A DNA stretch of 64,000 bases, from assembly GCF_003253485.1 (NCBI RefSeq), contig NZ_QKTX01000002.1, forward strand, positions 62,001 through 126,000. The letters run 5' to 3'. The notes under the pieces were generated by a model. The model did not search any database. It was not told the origin of the DNA and worked only from the letters and a program-made list of their open reading frames with translations. Within the stretch, counting starts at the first letter, position 1. Each line of letters opens with the position of its first letter. The position numbers were made by a program, and so were the translations under genes. This document shows positions 9,895 through 18,820 of the stretch, in pieces. Source of the stretch: Algoriphagus aquaeductus (GTDB taxonomy: Bacteria; Bacteroidota; Bacteroidia; Cytophagales; Cyclobacteriaceae).

Positions 9895-9980
9895 TTCTAT
9901 CAGGTGTAATTAAGTTGGCAAAAGTAGAACTTTCAAAATTTAATTAGCAATAAAGACAAAGATGTGTTCGACCTCAGCAT

Positions 9981-11099
9981 TTAAAATCCAATTCTTCGAG
10001 CCAATACCTCACCCAAAGCAGCCGAATGCTTGAAGCCATGACCAGAGCAAGCTGAGACAAAAAGAAAATCAGAATTGCCTTCCATGGGCTCGATGACAAA
10101 CTTGGCATCATCAGTCACGGTGTAAAAGCAAACCTTGGAGCGGACAAAATTTCTTTTCAAGCCTTTGATCTTCCCATTTATCTTTTTCTCCCAAAAAAAA
10201 TCCTGCTCTTCTGAGCTGACTTCACGGACTACTGCCGAGGGATGGCCCACATCCAAGAATGATTCGGAGGCGATTTTTACTGTATGCCCATCCAAGGTGG
10301 GAAAACCATAGATGAAATCCTCAGGTTGAGGACCAAAACCCCACATCCACACCGGGTAGGAAGCCCAGTCCGTGATACCCGGCTCAATCTCTAGCCAATG
10401 GAGCACTTGTCTGCAAATCTTGAATCGTGGGAGCTCATTAGAAGGTAAAAAATCCTTGATCCAACCTCCTGCGGTCAAGATTACTTTTTTTGCTTTTACC
10501 TCCGCATTTTCCAATTGAAGGTGAAATCCGTCTTTTGATTTCCTGACGGAAAGAACCGGAGCATGGTATCGGATTTCTGCCCCATTTTCCTTAGCCAGTT
10601 GGAGCTGAGTTTGAATCGCCAATTCGGGTCGGAGAAAACCCGCCTCTCGCTCATGATACACTTTACCGGAGGGAGGAATTTGAAATGCCGGAAATTGATT
10701 CATGAGCTCTGCATGCGTAGGAAGCTGATGTTCAACGCCTTGATTGTTGGCAAAACGTACCGTCCTGTCCCAGAACCCCTCCGATCCATGTTTGGACCAA
10801 GGATCCTGACCCGAATCAATCAACAGACCTCCTGTCCGGGTTTTGATGGATTGACCCGAAAGCAGCTCCACCTCCTCCCAAATTTCATGGGAACGCTTGG
10901 CAAGACTGACATATTCTTCCCCTTCGCCCACCGCCAAACGGGTGATACGAGTTTCTCCGTGACTTGAGCCCCAAGTATGAGGAGGTTCAAATCGGTCTAT
11001 TCCTATGATTTTGGCACCGGTTCGGCTTAATTGGTAAAGGGTCGAGCTACCCACTGCACCTAAGCCCACGACAGCCACGTCAAAGATTTCCGCTTCCAT
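9981..11099 (-). CDS. solA: Sarcosine / N-methyl-amino-acid oxidase family flavoenzyme (SolA-like)
   Basis: A 372-residue FAD enzyme of the monomeric sarcosine oxidase/N-methyltryptophan oxidase family. Visible are the dinucleotide-binding VGLGAVGS at the N-terminus, the active-site stretch SSHGETRITRLAVGEG, and a cysteine near residue 324 in SKVCFYTVTDD at the place where the family attaches FAD covalently. The C-terminal ACSGHGFKHSAALGE also fits. It would oxidise an N-methylated amino acid to the amino acid, formaldehyde and hydrogen peroxide; the real substrate is open. The ATG at 11099 is chosen because an upstream start at 11150 adds 17 non-family residues. The gene is monocistronic. 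Confidence 0.88.
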   Translation of the reverse strand: MEAEIFDVAVVGLGAVGSSTLYQLSRTGAKIIGIDRFEPPHTWGSSHGETRITRLAVGEGEEYVSLAKRSHEIWEEVELLSGQSIKTRTGGLLIDSGQDPWSKHGSEGFWDRTVRFANNQGVEHQLPTHAELMNQFPAFQIPPSGKVYHEREAGFLRPELAIQTQLQLAKENGAEIRYHAPVLSVRKSKDGFHLQLENAEVKAKKVILTAGGWIKDFLPSNELPRFKICRQVLHWLEIEPGITDWASYPVWMWGFGPQPEDFIYGFPTLDGHTVKIASESFLDVGHPSAVVREVSSEEQDFFWEKKINGKIKGLKRNFVRSKVCFYTVTDDAKFVIEPMEGNSDFLFVSACSGHGFKHSAALGEVLARRIGF

Positions 11100-11263
11100 C
11101 CCAGAATAATAAGACAAAAAATTCTGATTATACGCTATTTTGCCTGTCAACGAATTCCCTTTGATTTTGGGTCTGAAGGCCGAAGACCAAAGATGTACAA
11201 AAACTTGTCGTAATCTTGATCTTCAAATGTTTAAGATGAGTGACTGGCAAAGTTTCGTATATC

Positions 11264-11297
11264 CATAAAAAATAAAGCCGGAGAAATATTCCGGCTT
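11264..11297 (-). terminator. Intrinsic terminator of the coiled-coil membrane protein gene
   Basis: On the minus strand an 8-bp stem (AAGCCGGA / TCCGGCTT) with a 7-base loop is followed by a T-rich tract (TTATTTTTTAT). It begins six bases after the stop of the gene at 11303. Confidence 0.88.
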
Positions 11298-11302
11298 AGG
11301 GA

Positions 11303-11902
11303 TTAATTCTTTCCCATTTGTGCATCGATGAGTTCCCGCTTGAGCTTTCGCTCTCTTTCCAGGGTGTTTTTACGGTGTTGATCAAATTCTTCCTGCACGA
11401 GCTCCAGATCTTGCTGCGCCTTTTTGATTCGGCCGAAACTTCTGAAAAACTGGACAGAGAAAAACCCAAGTGCAATTCCCAGACCCGCCACCAGCATCCA
11501 CATCATGGAAGAGTAGACGGTTTTTTGGATAGGTATGCCGAGAAAGGAAAAGCTGTCCTTTTCTTTGATTGCTTCATTCTTCTCAATTTCGGCCTTTTCC
11601 AACTTCTCAGCCATGGCTTGAATAGAATCATTCCATACGGCTTGATTGGTTTTTAGGTCTACCACCTCGCTTCGAAGAACTTTCAGCGAATCCATAATAT
11701 TTGATTTTAGCTTCTCCAGATTGGCTTTTTTTACCACTTCATATTCTTGAAAATTGTTGGAAACCCGATAGATGTATTCAAACTGACTGGCAATGGTTCC
11801 AGAATTGAGCGAATTCTGAGTGGTGGTGGTATCTTGGGCATTTACAGCGGAATGAAAAAGGAAGAAAACCACGACGAGGGTTGGGGGTATTAATTTTATC
11901 AT
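11303..11902 (-). CDS. Conserved Bacteroidota membrane-anchored coiled-coil protein, function unknown
   Basis: A 199-residue protein with a signal peptide (about 1-22, ending VNAQ), a periplasmic part rich in heptads (about 45-115), one transmembrane helix (about 130-150) and a charged cytoplasmic coiled-coil tail (EEFDQHRKNTLERERKLKREL). From memory, similar proteins in Bacteroidota are often labelled 'tRNA (guanine-N1)-methyltransferase' in databases. Nothing here looks like a methyltransferase: there is no SAM-binding motif or TrmD knot. A structural role spanning the inner membrane is more plausible. Followed by its own terminator. Confidence 0.8.
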   Translation of the reverse strand: MIKLIPPTLVVVFFLFHSAVNAQDTTTTQNSLNSGTIASQFEYIYRVSNNFQEYEVVKKANLEKLKSNIMDSLKVLRSEVVDLKTNQAVWNDSIQAMAEKLEKAEIEKNEAIKEKDSFSFLGIPIQKTVYSSMMWMLVAGLGIALGFFSVQFFRSFGRIKKAQQDLELVQEEFDQHRKNTLERERKLKRELIDAQMGKN

Positions 11903-12124
11903 GGGGCGATTGAATTTAAACTATCGGACCTTGGGTTTCAATAAACGTGCCTTTATTGACATGTTATCGAGTTTTTAAAGTCCCAAATGGAAATTTTTTT
12001 CCGGTGGAATTCTGAAAACCAAGCTTTTACACTTTTCCAACACAACAATCCGTCTTTTACAGCACAAAAAACATAATTCGAAGGATTGCCTTGAAAATGA
12101 CGAAAGGAATACCAAATTTGAAGG

Positions 12125-13324
12125 ATGCGCACCTGTTGCTTTTTGCTCCTGTTTTTTCTGATGGCTAAGAGCTTGGCTCAACAGATCGTTCCCGATCCTC
12201 AAAGAAGGAAAGTCGGACTGGACGCCTATGAAAAAAACGATCTCCAACTGGCCTTCGTCCTACTGGATTCCTGGCTGAGGGATCATCCCAATGATGGAGA
12301 AATCTACCTTTACCGGGGAAGAATACGAGAGCGGTTTAAAGAATATGATTTCGCTGAAATTGATCTGACGGCCTACCTTACTTTCTTTCCTGAGCAGGGA
12401 GAAGTATATCTGGAACGGGGCCGGATCAGGTATCTTCAAAAAAGGTATGAATTGGCAAAAGAAGATTTCAATGCCTACCTCAAATTGCCCAGGGGAGAAA
12501 CCACCCAGATTATCTACCAGAAATCGGCCACAGGAAGCGGTTTCTCGAGGATGTTTACACCGCAAACTCCCAATCCTGCGCATGCTTATTACCATTTGGG
12601 GCTATGCAGCATGCAACTGAAGGAGTATACCCAATCCTTGACTTATTTAGACTCCGCCATTTACTACCAGCCCGATGATCCGGATTTTTATTCCGAAAAG
12701 GGGAAAGTCTTGGCACTGATGGGGGAAAAAACCGAGGCCAAAACGAACTACCTAAGAGCCCTCGAACTTAACCCTGACCATTTTATTTCCCGACAGCGGA
12801 TGGTCTTCCTGAGCCAAAATACGGACGAAGAAGCTTTGGAAGAACTCACCCTGGCGATTGCCAGTGCACCCGAAAATCCGGAAACCTACAAACAGCGAGG
12901 ATTCTATCGGCTGAGTCATCAGGATCCTAAAGGCGCCAAGGAAGATTTTCTCGAAGCCATCCTGCTCGATCCCAATGACGATCAGATTTGGTTTTATTTG
13001 GGAAAATCCTGGGTAGATCTGAAAAATTTCAGGGAATCGGAACGTGCCTTTGCAAAAGCGCTGGAATTGGACCCTCAAAACGTGGAAGTTCTTCTCACCA
13101 GAGGTCAATCGAGGTATCGAATGAATGAATTCAGAAGTGCTTTGGCGGATTTTACATTGGTGACCTTCTACGATCCAAATCTGGCCAGCGGATACTATCA
13201 TAAGGGAATCACCATTCATCGGATATCCGGTGGCAAGTCTGCGTGTGCAGATCTTAAAAAGGCAATGGAAATGGGGATGCCCGAAGCACAAACCGCCTGG
13301 AACAAAATCTGCAGGGCGAATTAG
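12125..13324 (+). CDS. Exported TPR-repeat protein
   Basis: A 399-residue protein with a short signal peptide (about 1-19, SLAQ) followed by tetratricopeptide repeats over nearly its full length; repeats such as YYHLGLCSMQLKEY, FYSEKGKVLALMGE and IWFYLGKSWVDLKNF show the W/L-G-A-P pattern. TPR solenoids bind partner proteins, here in the periplasm. It ends in a Sel1-like stretch with two cysteines (KSACADLKKA... NKICRAN), perhaps a disulphide. No operon partner: the next gene is convergent and 172 bp away, with nothing recognisable between. Confidence 0.85.
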   Translation: MRTCCFLLLFFLMAKSLAQQIVPDPQRRKVGLDAYEKNDLQLAFVLLDSWLRDHPNDGEIYLYRGRIRERFKEYDFAEIDLTAYLTFFPEQGEVYLERGRIRYLQKRYELAKEDFNAYLKLPRGETTQIIYQKSATGSGFSRMFTPQTPNPAHAYYHLGLCSMQLKEYTQSLTYLDSAIYYQPDDPDFYSEKGKVLALMGEKTEAKTNYLRALELNPDHFISRQRMVFLSQNTDEEALEELTLAIASAPENPETYKQRGFYRLSHQDPKGAKEDFLEAILLDPNDDQIWFYLGKSWVDLKNFRESERAFAKALELDPQNVEVLLTRGQSRYRMNEFRSALADFTLVTFYDPNLASGYYHKGITIHRISGGKSACADLKKAMEMGMPEAQTAWNKICRAN

Positions 13325-13496
13325 ATTTTGTGGATGTCCGTGTCTTTTTCCGAAGCTTATCTTAAGGTGTAGAAGACCAGGTCAGCCTCAAGTTTTTGGG
13401 TATCTTCGGTCGCCTGTGCAGAGCGTTGTGGAAGCACCCGACCCATTAATCAATGTGGATTTGGCCGGTGGTGCATTTGGGGACCATCACCTTAGA

Positions 13497-14723
13497 TTAC
13501 AACTCCTTGACAGTCTCCACCTGAGAAGCAATCCAAGCCGGCCTCCAAGAAGCAAGCAGCGTGATCGACACTACTGCAAGGCTTATCCAGACGAAATCAA
13601 CGACATTGATCCTGACCGGATAAGCATCCACCACGCCGGAAGAAATTCCCAAGGTGATCAGCCCAAATGTCTCCTGTACCCAGACGACCACAAAACCCAA
13701 CACCAATCCCAATAAAGCGCCTGAAAAAGCAATCATAGCCCCCTGCTTCAAAAAAACGCCACGAATCAGGCTGTCTTTCGCTCCCATGGATTTCAGGATG
13801 GCGATGTCTTTCTTTTTCTCGATCGCGAGCATGCTCAGGGAAAAGAAAATATTGAATGAGGCGATTGCCAAAATGAAGGTCAACGTGAGGAAAACGAAAA
13901 GCTTTTCCAATTTGACGGTGCGGATCAAGCCGGCATGCTGCTCGTCAGCATTTTTCACCAAAAAATCAGGGCCAAGGTGCCTGACCAGGTTTTTTTGAAC
14001 TTCAGCTATTTTGTATTCCTTTTTCACCTTGATCTCAAGGGAAGTTCGCTTTTGCCCATAGTTTAAAAGGTCTCTTGCAAATTCCAGCGGAACAATTACA
14101 AATTCATTGTCAAATCGCTGTTCAATGCTGAAGAATGCCCGAGGCTCGATCTGTGCACTGGTATAGAGCTGGTTGGGATCAATACTGCCCGCTGATCGAG
14201 GCGCCTTGGGATAATATACTTTGAGGGAGGAGTTGACTTCTCCCAAATTGACAGAGAGAAAAAAACCAAGTCCTCTACCCATAATGGCACCCGGGCGAAG
14301 GGGAGTCCCCAAGGTAGTGTCTCCCCAGAAAAACCCTTTGGAAAAACGGCCTTGCTCCAGAAAATTCTCAGATACCCCCTTGAGTCGAGCCACTTGCTGA
14401 TTTCCCCGATATTCAAGCAAGGCATTGTCTTCGATCACTTCGGTGAGGATATCCACGCCTTCCAGCGTTCTGATAGACTCCAGCCACTCCTCTGTTGCCA
14501 CAAAACTCTTTCCTTTGACAGGCTCCACCTTCAGCTCCGCATCAAAACTGGCAAAGATACTTCGGATCAAATCCTCAAGTCCATTGAAAACCGACATTAC
14601 CGCGACCAAGGCCATGGTACTGATGGCTACTCCCACCATGGAAATAATGGAAAGCACAGTAATGAAATTTCGTTTTTTCTTACTGCGAAAATATCGCCCG
14701 GCAATGAAGGAACTGGTATTCAC
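13497..14723 (-). CDS. FtsX-like / LolCE-type ABC permease
   Basis: A 408-residue inner-membrane permease of the MacB-FtsX-LolCE class: one N-terminal transmembrane helix (about 20-45), a large periplasmic domain (about 50-260), then three helices (about 270-395) with the conserved KKKDIAILKSMGAKDSLIRGVFLKQG stretch split around the second helix. Relatives extract lipoproteins or transmit mechanical signals across the envelope. The cognate ATPase is not adjacent. The start is GTG at 14723, only 14 bp after rbfA, so the two are probably one transcript. Confidence 0.9.
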   Translation of the reverse strand: MNTSSFIAGRYFRSKKKRNFITVLSIISMVGVAISTMALVAVMSVFNGLEDLIRSIFASFDAELKVEPVKGKSFVATEEWLESIRTLEGVDILTEVIEDNALLEYRGNQQVARLKGVSENFLEQGRFSKGFFWGDTTLGTPLRPGAIMGRGLGFFLSVNLGEVNSSLKVYYPKAPRSAGSIDPNQLYTSAQIEPRAFFSIEQRFDNEFVIVPLEFARDLLNYGQKRTSLEIKVKKEYKIAEVQKNLVRHLGPDFLVKNADEQHAGLIRTVKLEKLFVFLTLTFILAIASFNIFFSLSMLAIEKKKDIAILKSMGAKDSLIRGVFLKQGAMIAFSGALLGLVLGFVVVWVQETFGLITLGISSGVVDAYPVRINVVDFVWISLAVVSITLLASWRPAWIASQVETVKEL

Positions 14724-14737
14724 GAGGATAAACAGGA

Positions 14738-15118
14738 TTAATCTTCCTCTTCTTCTTCCTCCTCTGGTGCAGGGGGAATATTCAAATCCGAAATCACCTT
14801 ATCCATGTGCTGCGCATAGCTGGCAGAATCGTCAGGAAAAAAGGCTAACTCAGGAATTACACGAACCGTCTTGCCAATACGCTTGGCAAGGGCATGGCGA
14901 ATTTCCTTTTTGTGATCATTGATCGAATCGAAGAGCGTCTTGGAATCTGCCATCAAAAAGCTGAGGTAAGCCTTGGCAAAACCCAAGTCGGGGCTCATCA
15001 TAACCCGGGTGATGGTCACCATTGCTCTTCCCACGAGTGGTTTTGCTTCTTTCTGAAAGATGTCTCCAAGCTCCTTTTGGATCAATTTGGCATATTTTTG
15101 TTGTCTTTTGCTTTCCAT
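14738..15118 (-). CDS. rbfA: Ribosome-binding factor A
   Basis: A 126-residue KH-type RNA-binding protein that helps mature the 30S subunit, near the 5' end of 16S rRNA. Family text is clear: RQQKYAKLIQKELGDIFQ at the start and ALAKRIGKTVRVIPELAFFPDDS near the end. The protein ends in an acidic tail of glutamates (EEEEEEED). The ATG at 15118 fits the family start; an upstream start at 15160 would add 14 residues. It precedes the FtsX-like permease in the same direction. Confidence 0.94.
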   Translation of the reverse strand: MESKRQQKYAKLIQKELGDIFQKEAKPLVGRAMVTITRVMMSPDLGFAKAYLSFLMADSKTLFDSINDHKKEIRHALAKRIGKTVRVIPELAFFPDDSASYAQHMDKVISDLNIPPAPEEEEEEED

Positions 15119-15135
15119 ATAAAGTATTTGTGGTA

Positions 15136-15143
15136 CAAATTTA
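15136..15143 (-). promoter_or_regulatory. Candidate -7 promoter box for rbfA
   Basis: On the minus strand TAAATTTG matches the TAnnTTTG consensus exactly and lies 18 bp before the rbfA ATG. No clear -33 element at the usual spacing. Confidence 0.35.
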
Positions 15144-15203
15144 GCGAAATACTTGGGCAAGCTTTAATTTCGACCCAATCCAACTCAACCTCCCTGATAT
15201 ACC

Positions 15204-16595
15204 TTGCTCAGTTTTTTTAAAGTAAACGATCCCTTTCGACTTATAGGAATAGTATTCTACCTGATTTTGTTCGGGATGGTTGTGCTGTGGTTCTTTCCTT
15301 TTCCCACTACCGAACCCAAATTGCTCTGGATGGTCCTCGGAGAGCGATTGACCCAAGGGTATTCCCTGTATCAGGATGTCATGGATGACACCGGCCCCCT
15401 GTCCGCCGGCATGTTTACCGCCATCCATTACCTCTTTGGTAGAAATGAGTTGGTTTATGATATTCTGGGAAGATTATTGGTGTTTTCCCAGGTCTTTTAT
15501 TGGAATACCATCTTGATCCGTTACCGGGTGTTTGACGAAAACACTTACTTACCAGCGATCATCATGGCTGCACTGTATCATTTTTCCTTCGATATGATGA
15601 GCTTGTCTCCCACTTTGTTGGGGAGCACTTTCTTGATGCTGGCACTTGGGCAGCTTTTTTCTCAGACTGTCCTTCAAAAAGAAACCAGTGAATCCACCCT
15701 TTTGATTGGCATTTATGGGGGATTGGCGACAGGCTTTCACCTGAACTTTATCCTGTTTTTGCCTTATATCATCTTCACGGGCCTTCTGATTTCCGGTTTT
15801 TCAATCCGGCAGTTGTTCCTGGCCCTGGTTGGATTTTTCCTTCCCATTCTGTTGATTCTGGTGTTTTATTTCTGGAATGACGGACTGGAGGAAGCGCTTC
15901 AAATCTGGCCTATGATTTTTTCTTATGAGGGATATGATTACCAGCCCTACCTCAGCTGGGCAGTCCCGGGAATATTACCGATTTCACTTGCTTTGGCCGG
16001 TTTTTTTGTCGGCTCTTTCCTCAGAGGAGCGACCATCAATCAGCAAAAACAAAGACAATTGATCATCCTTTGGTTGATTTTTTCAGCCTTGGTGTTTCTG
16101 TTGGTCAAAAGACAAGCCTCTTACCAATTGCTGATTTTCATTCCGGGACTCACCTATCTCATCACTCAGTTTTTTCTACATTTCAAAACCGGCATGATTG
16201 CCAGATTTTCATTTGTTTTATTGGTGCTTGGCCTTCCCATCGGAGGAATTGCCTATTGGAATTCAAGAGTGGAGACAGACTCTCGGTATTTTATTCACCC
16301 GGTTAAAGATCTTTCTATTCCGGCAGGCCGAAGCCTTATGATTATGGGTAATGACGCATCCGGGTATCAAGAAACTCCTTTAGGCGGTCCTTTTCTCAAC
16401 TATCATCTGTCTAAATCCTACCTGTCAAAAGAAAAAACATTGGCTCAAAAAGCTCAGATCTTTCAAAAAATCACCCAACAAAACCCGGATTTTGTTTTGG
16501 ATAAAGATGGTCAGTTCAAATCCTTGTTAGAAGAATTGCCGGCTTTGAAGGAATATTATCAGGAAATAAGTCCAGGTGTTTTCTCTTCCAAATAA
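15204..16595 (+). CDS. Multi-pass membrane protein, DUF6427-like, function unknown
   Basis: A 463-residue integral membrane protein with roughly ten to twelve hydrophobic helices and a soluble C-terminal segment of about 90 residues. The start is a TTG at 15204: the text LSFFKVNDPFRL is the family-like N-terminus and no ATG occurs before the first helix. The layout recalls GT-C-type glycosyltransferase membrane proteins and Bacteroidota DUF6427 proteins, but I see no clear catalytic Asp motif. Role unknown. Divergent from rbfA. Confidence 0.75.
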   Translation: MLSFFKVNDPFRLIGIVFYLILFGMVVLWFFPFPTTEPKLLWMVLGERLTQGYSLYQDVMDDTGPLSAGMFTAIHYLFGRNELVYDILGRLLVFSQVFYWNTILIRYRVFDENTYLPAIIMAALYHFSFDMMSLSPTLLGSTFLMLALGQLFSQTVLQKETSESTLLIGIYGGLATGFHLNFILFLPYIIFTGLLISGFSIRQLFLALVGFFLPILLILVFYFWNDGLEEALQIWPMIFSYEGYDYQPYLSWAVPGILPISLALAGFFVGSFLRGATINQQKQRQLIILWLIFSALVFLLVKRQASYQLLIFIPGLTYLITQFFLHFKTGMIARFSFVLLVLGLPIGGIAYWNSRVETDSRYFIHPVKDLSIPAGRSLMIMGNDASGYQETPLGGPFLNYHLSKSYLSKEKTLAQKAQIFQKITQQNPDFVLDKDGQFKSLLEELPALKEYYQEISPGVFSSK

Positions 16596-16689
16596 GGCGA
16601 GTCATGACCTATCCTAAAGCTTGGTCCATTTACCTTTTTTAACAAAGTAATAAAAGACAAAACCGGTTATACGTCGTTACATTTAGTCT

Positions 16690-18315
16690 ATGAATAAGTC
16701 TTTAATAAAGTCAATTGCAGTCCTCGGTATCGGAGGAATGGTATCAGGATGCAGCACTTCGGCCTGGATTACGGCCGACTCACTTTCTTACCAGAGCACA
16801 AGCCCCAGAATATCTGAATTGAGTGAAGCTCAGTCCCAGCGTTGGGGGCACCTGGATTTGGTCCGTGATACAGTCCCGGGGATGAGTGTCAATCGGGCCT
16901 ATGAAGAATTAATCAAAAAAAAGAAAGGCCAGCCGGTCATTGTCGCGGTGATTGATTCAGGCATAGACCTATATCATGAAGATTTAAAAGACATCCTTTG
17001 GGTCAATCCGGAAGAAAAACCGGGAGATGGAATAGACAATGACGGCAACGGATACGTGGATGATGTCCACGGATATAACTTTCTGGGAGAATCCTATCAC
17101 GAGCAATTGGAATTTGCCCGAATCCTGAGACTGAAATTGGGTGATGAAGCCCTTCAGCAAAAAGCCCAAGAGGAGCTTCAAGCCAAACTTCCCGAAGCCA
17201 AAGCCGCACTTCCCCAACTCCAGCAAATAGAACAATTTGTCAATCAGGCTCATCAAAATATTCAAAAGAAACTCGGTAAAGCCTACTACTCTTTGGACGA
17301 TCTGGAACAGTATCGACCTCAATCTCCCCAAGAAGAACAGCAGGTTGGGATTTTGAGTCAGGTGATCGGCATGGGGCAGGACATTCCTTCCGCGCTGTCG
17401 GATCTCCAAGATGGTATCAAGTATTACCAATCCCAGGTAAACTACAATCTGAACCTTGACTTTGACGGAAGGAAGCCAGTCGGGGATAATCCCTATGACT
17501 ATGCCGACACTCCTTACGGCAATGGCAATCCGAATATCCGAAACGGGGAAGAAAGCCACGGAACCCATGTGGCCGGAATCATTGCTGCTGTCCGAAACAA
17601 CAAAAAGGGCGTAAACGGTGTGGCTCAATCGGTCAAAATCATGAGCCTGAGAGCCGTGCCGGATGGGGATGAATATGACAAAGACATCGCATACGCGATC
17701 CGATATGCGGCAGACAACGGCGCCAAAGTAATCAATGCCAGCTTTGGCAAAAAATTCTCCCCCAACTCGGAATGGGTGTATGACGCCTTGAAATATGCCG
17801 CATCCAAAGACGTCTTATTTGTCCACGCCGCGGGAAATGACGGAAACAATCTCGATGACCCTGAAAATCCCAACTTCCCTAATGACCATTTGGGCAAAAA
17901 CGCTCCGGAAATTGTGGACAATTACCTGACCGTTGGGGCATTGTCACCGGTGTACGGATCCAATATGATTGCCTCATTCTCCAACTATGGAAAAGAGAAC
18001 GTGGATATTTTTGCTCCGGGAGATCAGATTTACTCGACTATGCCTGGTAGCGAGTATGATTTCCAGGGTGGAACCTCCATGGCCGCCCCTGCGGTAGCAG
18101 GAATCGCCGCCATGATCCGTTCGTACTATCCACAACTTACGGCAGCAGACGTTAAAAAAGTCATTATGGAATCCGGTTTGGCGGTTCCGATCCGGGTGAA
18201 AGTGGGAGAGGAGGAAAAAACCCTAGACCAACTCAGCAAATCCGGAAAAATCGCCAATCTCTACAATGCACTGATCTTGGCGGGAAAAGTGGCTGCCGGG
18301 CAAGACTCCCTGTAA
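16690..18315 (+). CDS. Subtilisin-family (S8) serine protease lipoprotein
   Basis: A 541-residue protease. A lipobox (MVSGC) after a short hydrophobic helix predicts a lipoprotein. The catalytic triad is complete: Asp89 in VAVIDSGID, His290 in SHGTHVAG, Ser463 in GGTSMAAP, with the oxyanion Asn383 in AAGND. Asp and His are about 200 residues apart instead of the usual 35-60; the insert is Gln/Glu/Leu-rich and likely helical. An acidic DGIDNDGNGYVDD stretch after the Asp suggests a calcium site. It stands alone and shares a bidirectional terminator with rpiB. Confidence 0.93.
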   Translation: MNKSLIKSIAVLGIGGMVSGCSTSAWITADSLSYQSTSPRISELSEAQSQRWGHLDLVRDTVPGMSVNRAYEELIKKKKGQPVIVAVIDSGIDLYHEDLKDILWVNPEEKPGDGIDNDGNGYVDDVHGYNFLGESYHEQLEFARILRLKLGDEALQQKAQEELQAKLPEAKAALPQLQQIEQFVNQAHQNIQKKLGKAYYSLDDLEQYRPQSPQEEQQVGILSQVIGMGQDIPSALSDLQDGIKYYQSQVNYNLNLDFDGRKPVGDNPYDYADTPYGNGNPNIRNGEESHGTHVAGIIAAVRNNKKGVNGVAQSVKIMSLRAVPDGDEYDKDIAYAIRYAADNGAKVINASFGKKFSPNSEWVYDALKYAASKDVLFVHAAGNDGNNLDDPENPNFPNDHLGKNAPEIVDNYLTVGALSPVYGSNMIASFSNYGKENVDIFAPGDQIYSTMPGSEYDFQGGTSMAAPAVAGIAAMIRSYYPQLTAADVKKVIMESGLAVPIRVKVGEEEKTLDQLSKSGKIANLYNALILAGKVAAGQDSL

Positions 18316-18330
18316 GTCAAGCCCCTGCTC

Positions 18331-18370
18331 ACAAAAAAGCCCTTGGAGTTTAATTCAAGGGCTTTTTTGT
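18331..18370. terminator. Bidirectional intrinsic terminator between protease gene and rpiB
   Basis: A 15-bp perfect stem (ACAAAAAAGCCCTTG / CAAGGGCTTTTTTGT) with a 10-base loop; the A and T runs make it a terminator for both converging transcripts. Confidence 0.92.
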
Positions 18371-18377
18371 GCGTTTT

Positions 18378-18815
18378 TTATTGACAGGCGATCTTATTGA
18401 CCCGATTCTGATGCCTTCCGCCTTCAAATGGAGTGGTCAGGAAGATTTCTGCCAGTTTTTCTGCCAATTCATACGAAATGAAACGGGCCGGGAGAGCCAA
18501 GACGTTCGCATTGTTGTGCTGTCTAGCCAAGGCCGCCAACTCTTCATTCCAGCAGAGTGAAGCGCGGATTCCCTGATGCTTGTTTGCCGTAATCGCCACG
18601 CCATTTCCACTGCCACAAATCACGATTCCCAATTCAAATTCACCTTTTTCAATGGCAGAAGAGAGGGGATGCACGAAATCAGGGTAGTCTACCGAAGCTG
18701 AAGAATATGGGCCAAAGTCTTTCACTTCATACCCTAAGGAGGTCAATTTCTCCACCAATTTTCCTTTGTATTCAAATCCGGCGTGATCCCCGCCGATAGC
18801 GATTTTCTTTCCCAT
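18378..18815 (-). CDS. rpiB: Ribose-5-phosphate isomerase B
   Basis: A 145-residue RpiB/LacAB-family isomerase interconverting ribose 5-phosphate and ribulose 5-phosphate in the non-oxidative pentose phosphate pathway. Key features are GGDHAGF at residues 8-14 and the active-site cysteine Cys67 in CGSGNG. Length is normal. It is the last gene of a minus-strand run glyA-tatC-rpiB (5 bp after tatC) and ends at the shared terminator. Confidence 0.95.
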   Translation of the reverse strand: MGKKIAIGGDHAGFEYKGKLVEKLTSLGYEVKDFGPYSSASVDYPDFVHPLSSAIEKGEFELGIVICGSGNGVAITANKHQGIRASLCWNEELAALARQHNNANVLALPARFISYELAEKLAEIFLTTPFEGGRHQNRVNKIACQ

Positions 18816-18820
18816 TTCAA

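Noticed and set aside
13230-13715. Plus-strand frame bridging the TPR and FtsX-like genes
   Set aside because: It overlaps both real genes in other frames and has low-complexity, motif-free text.
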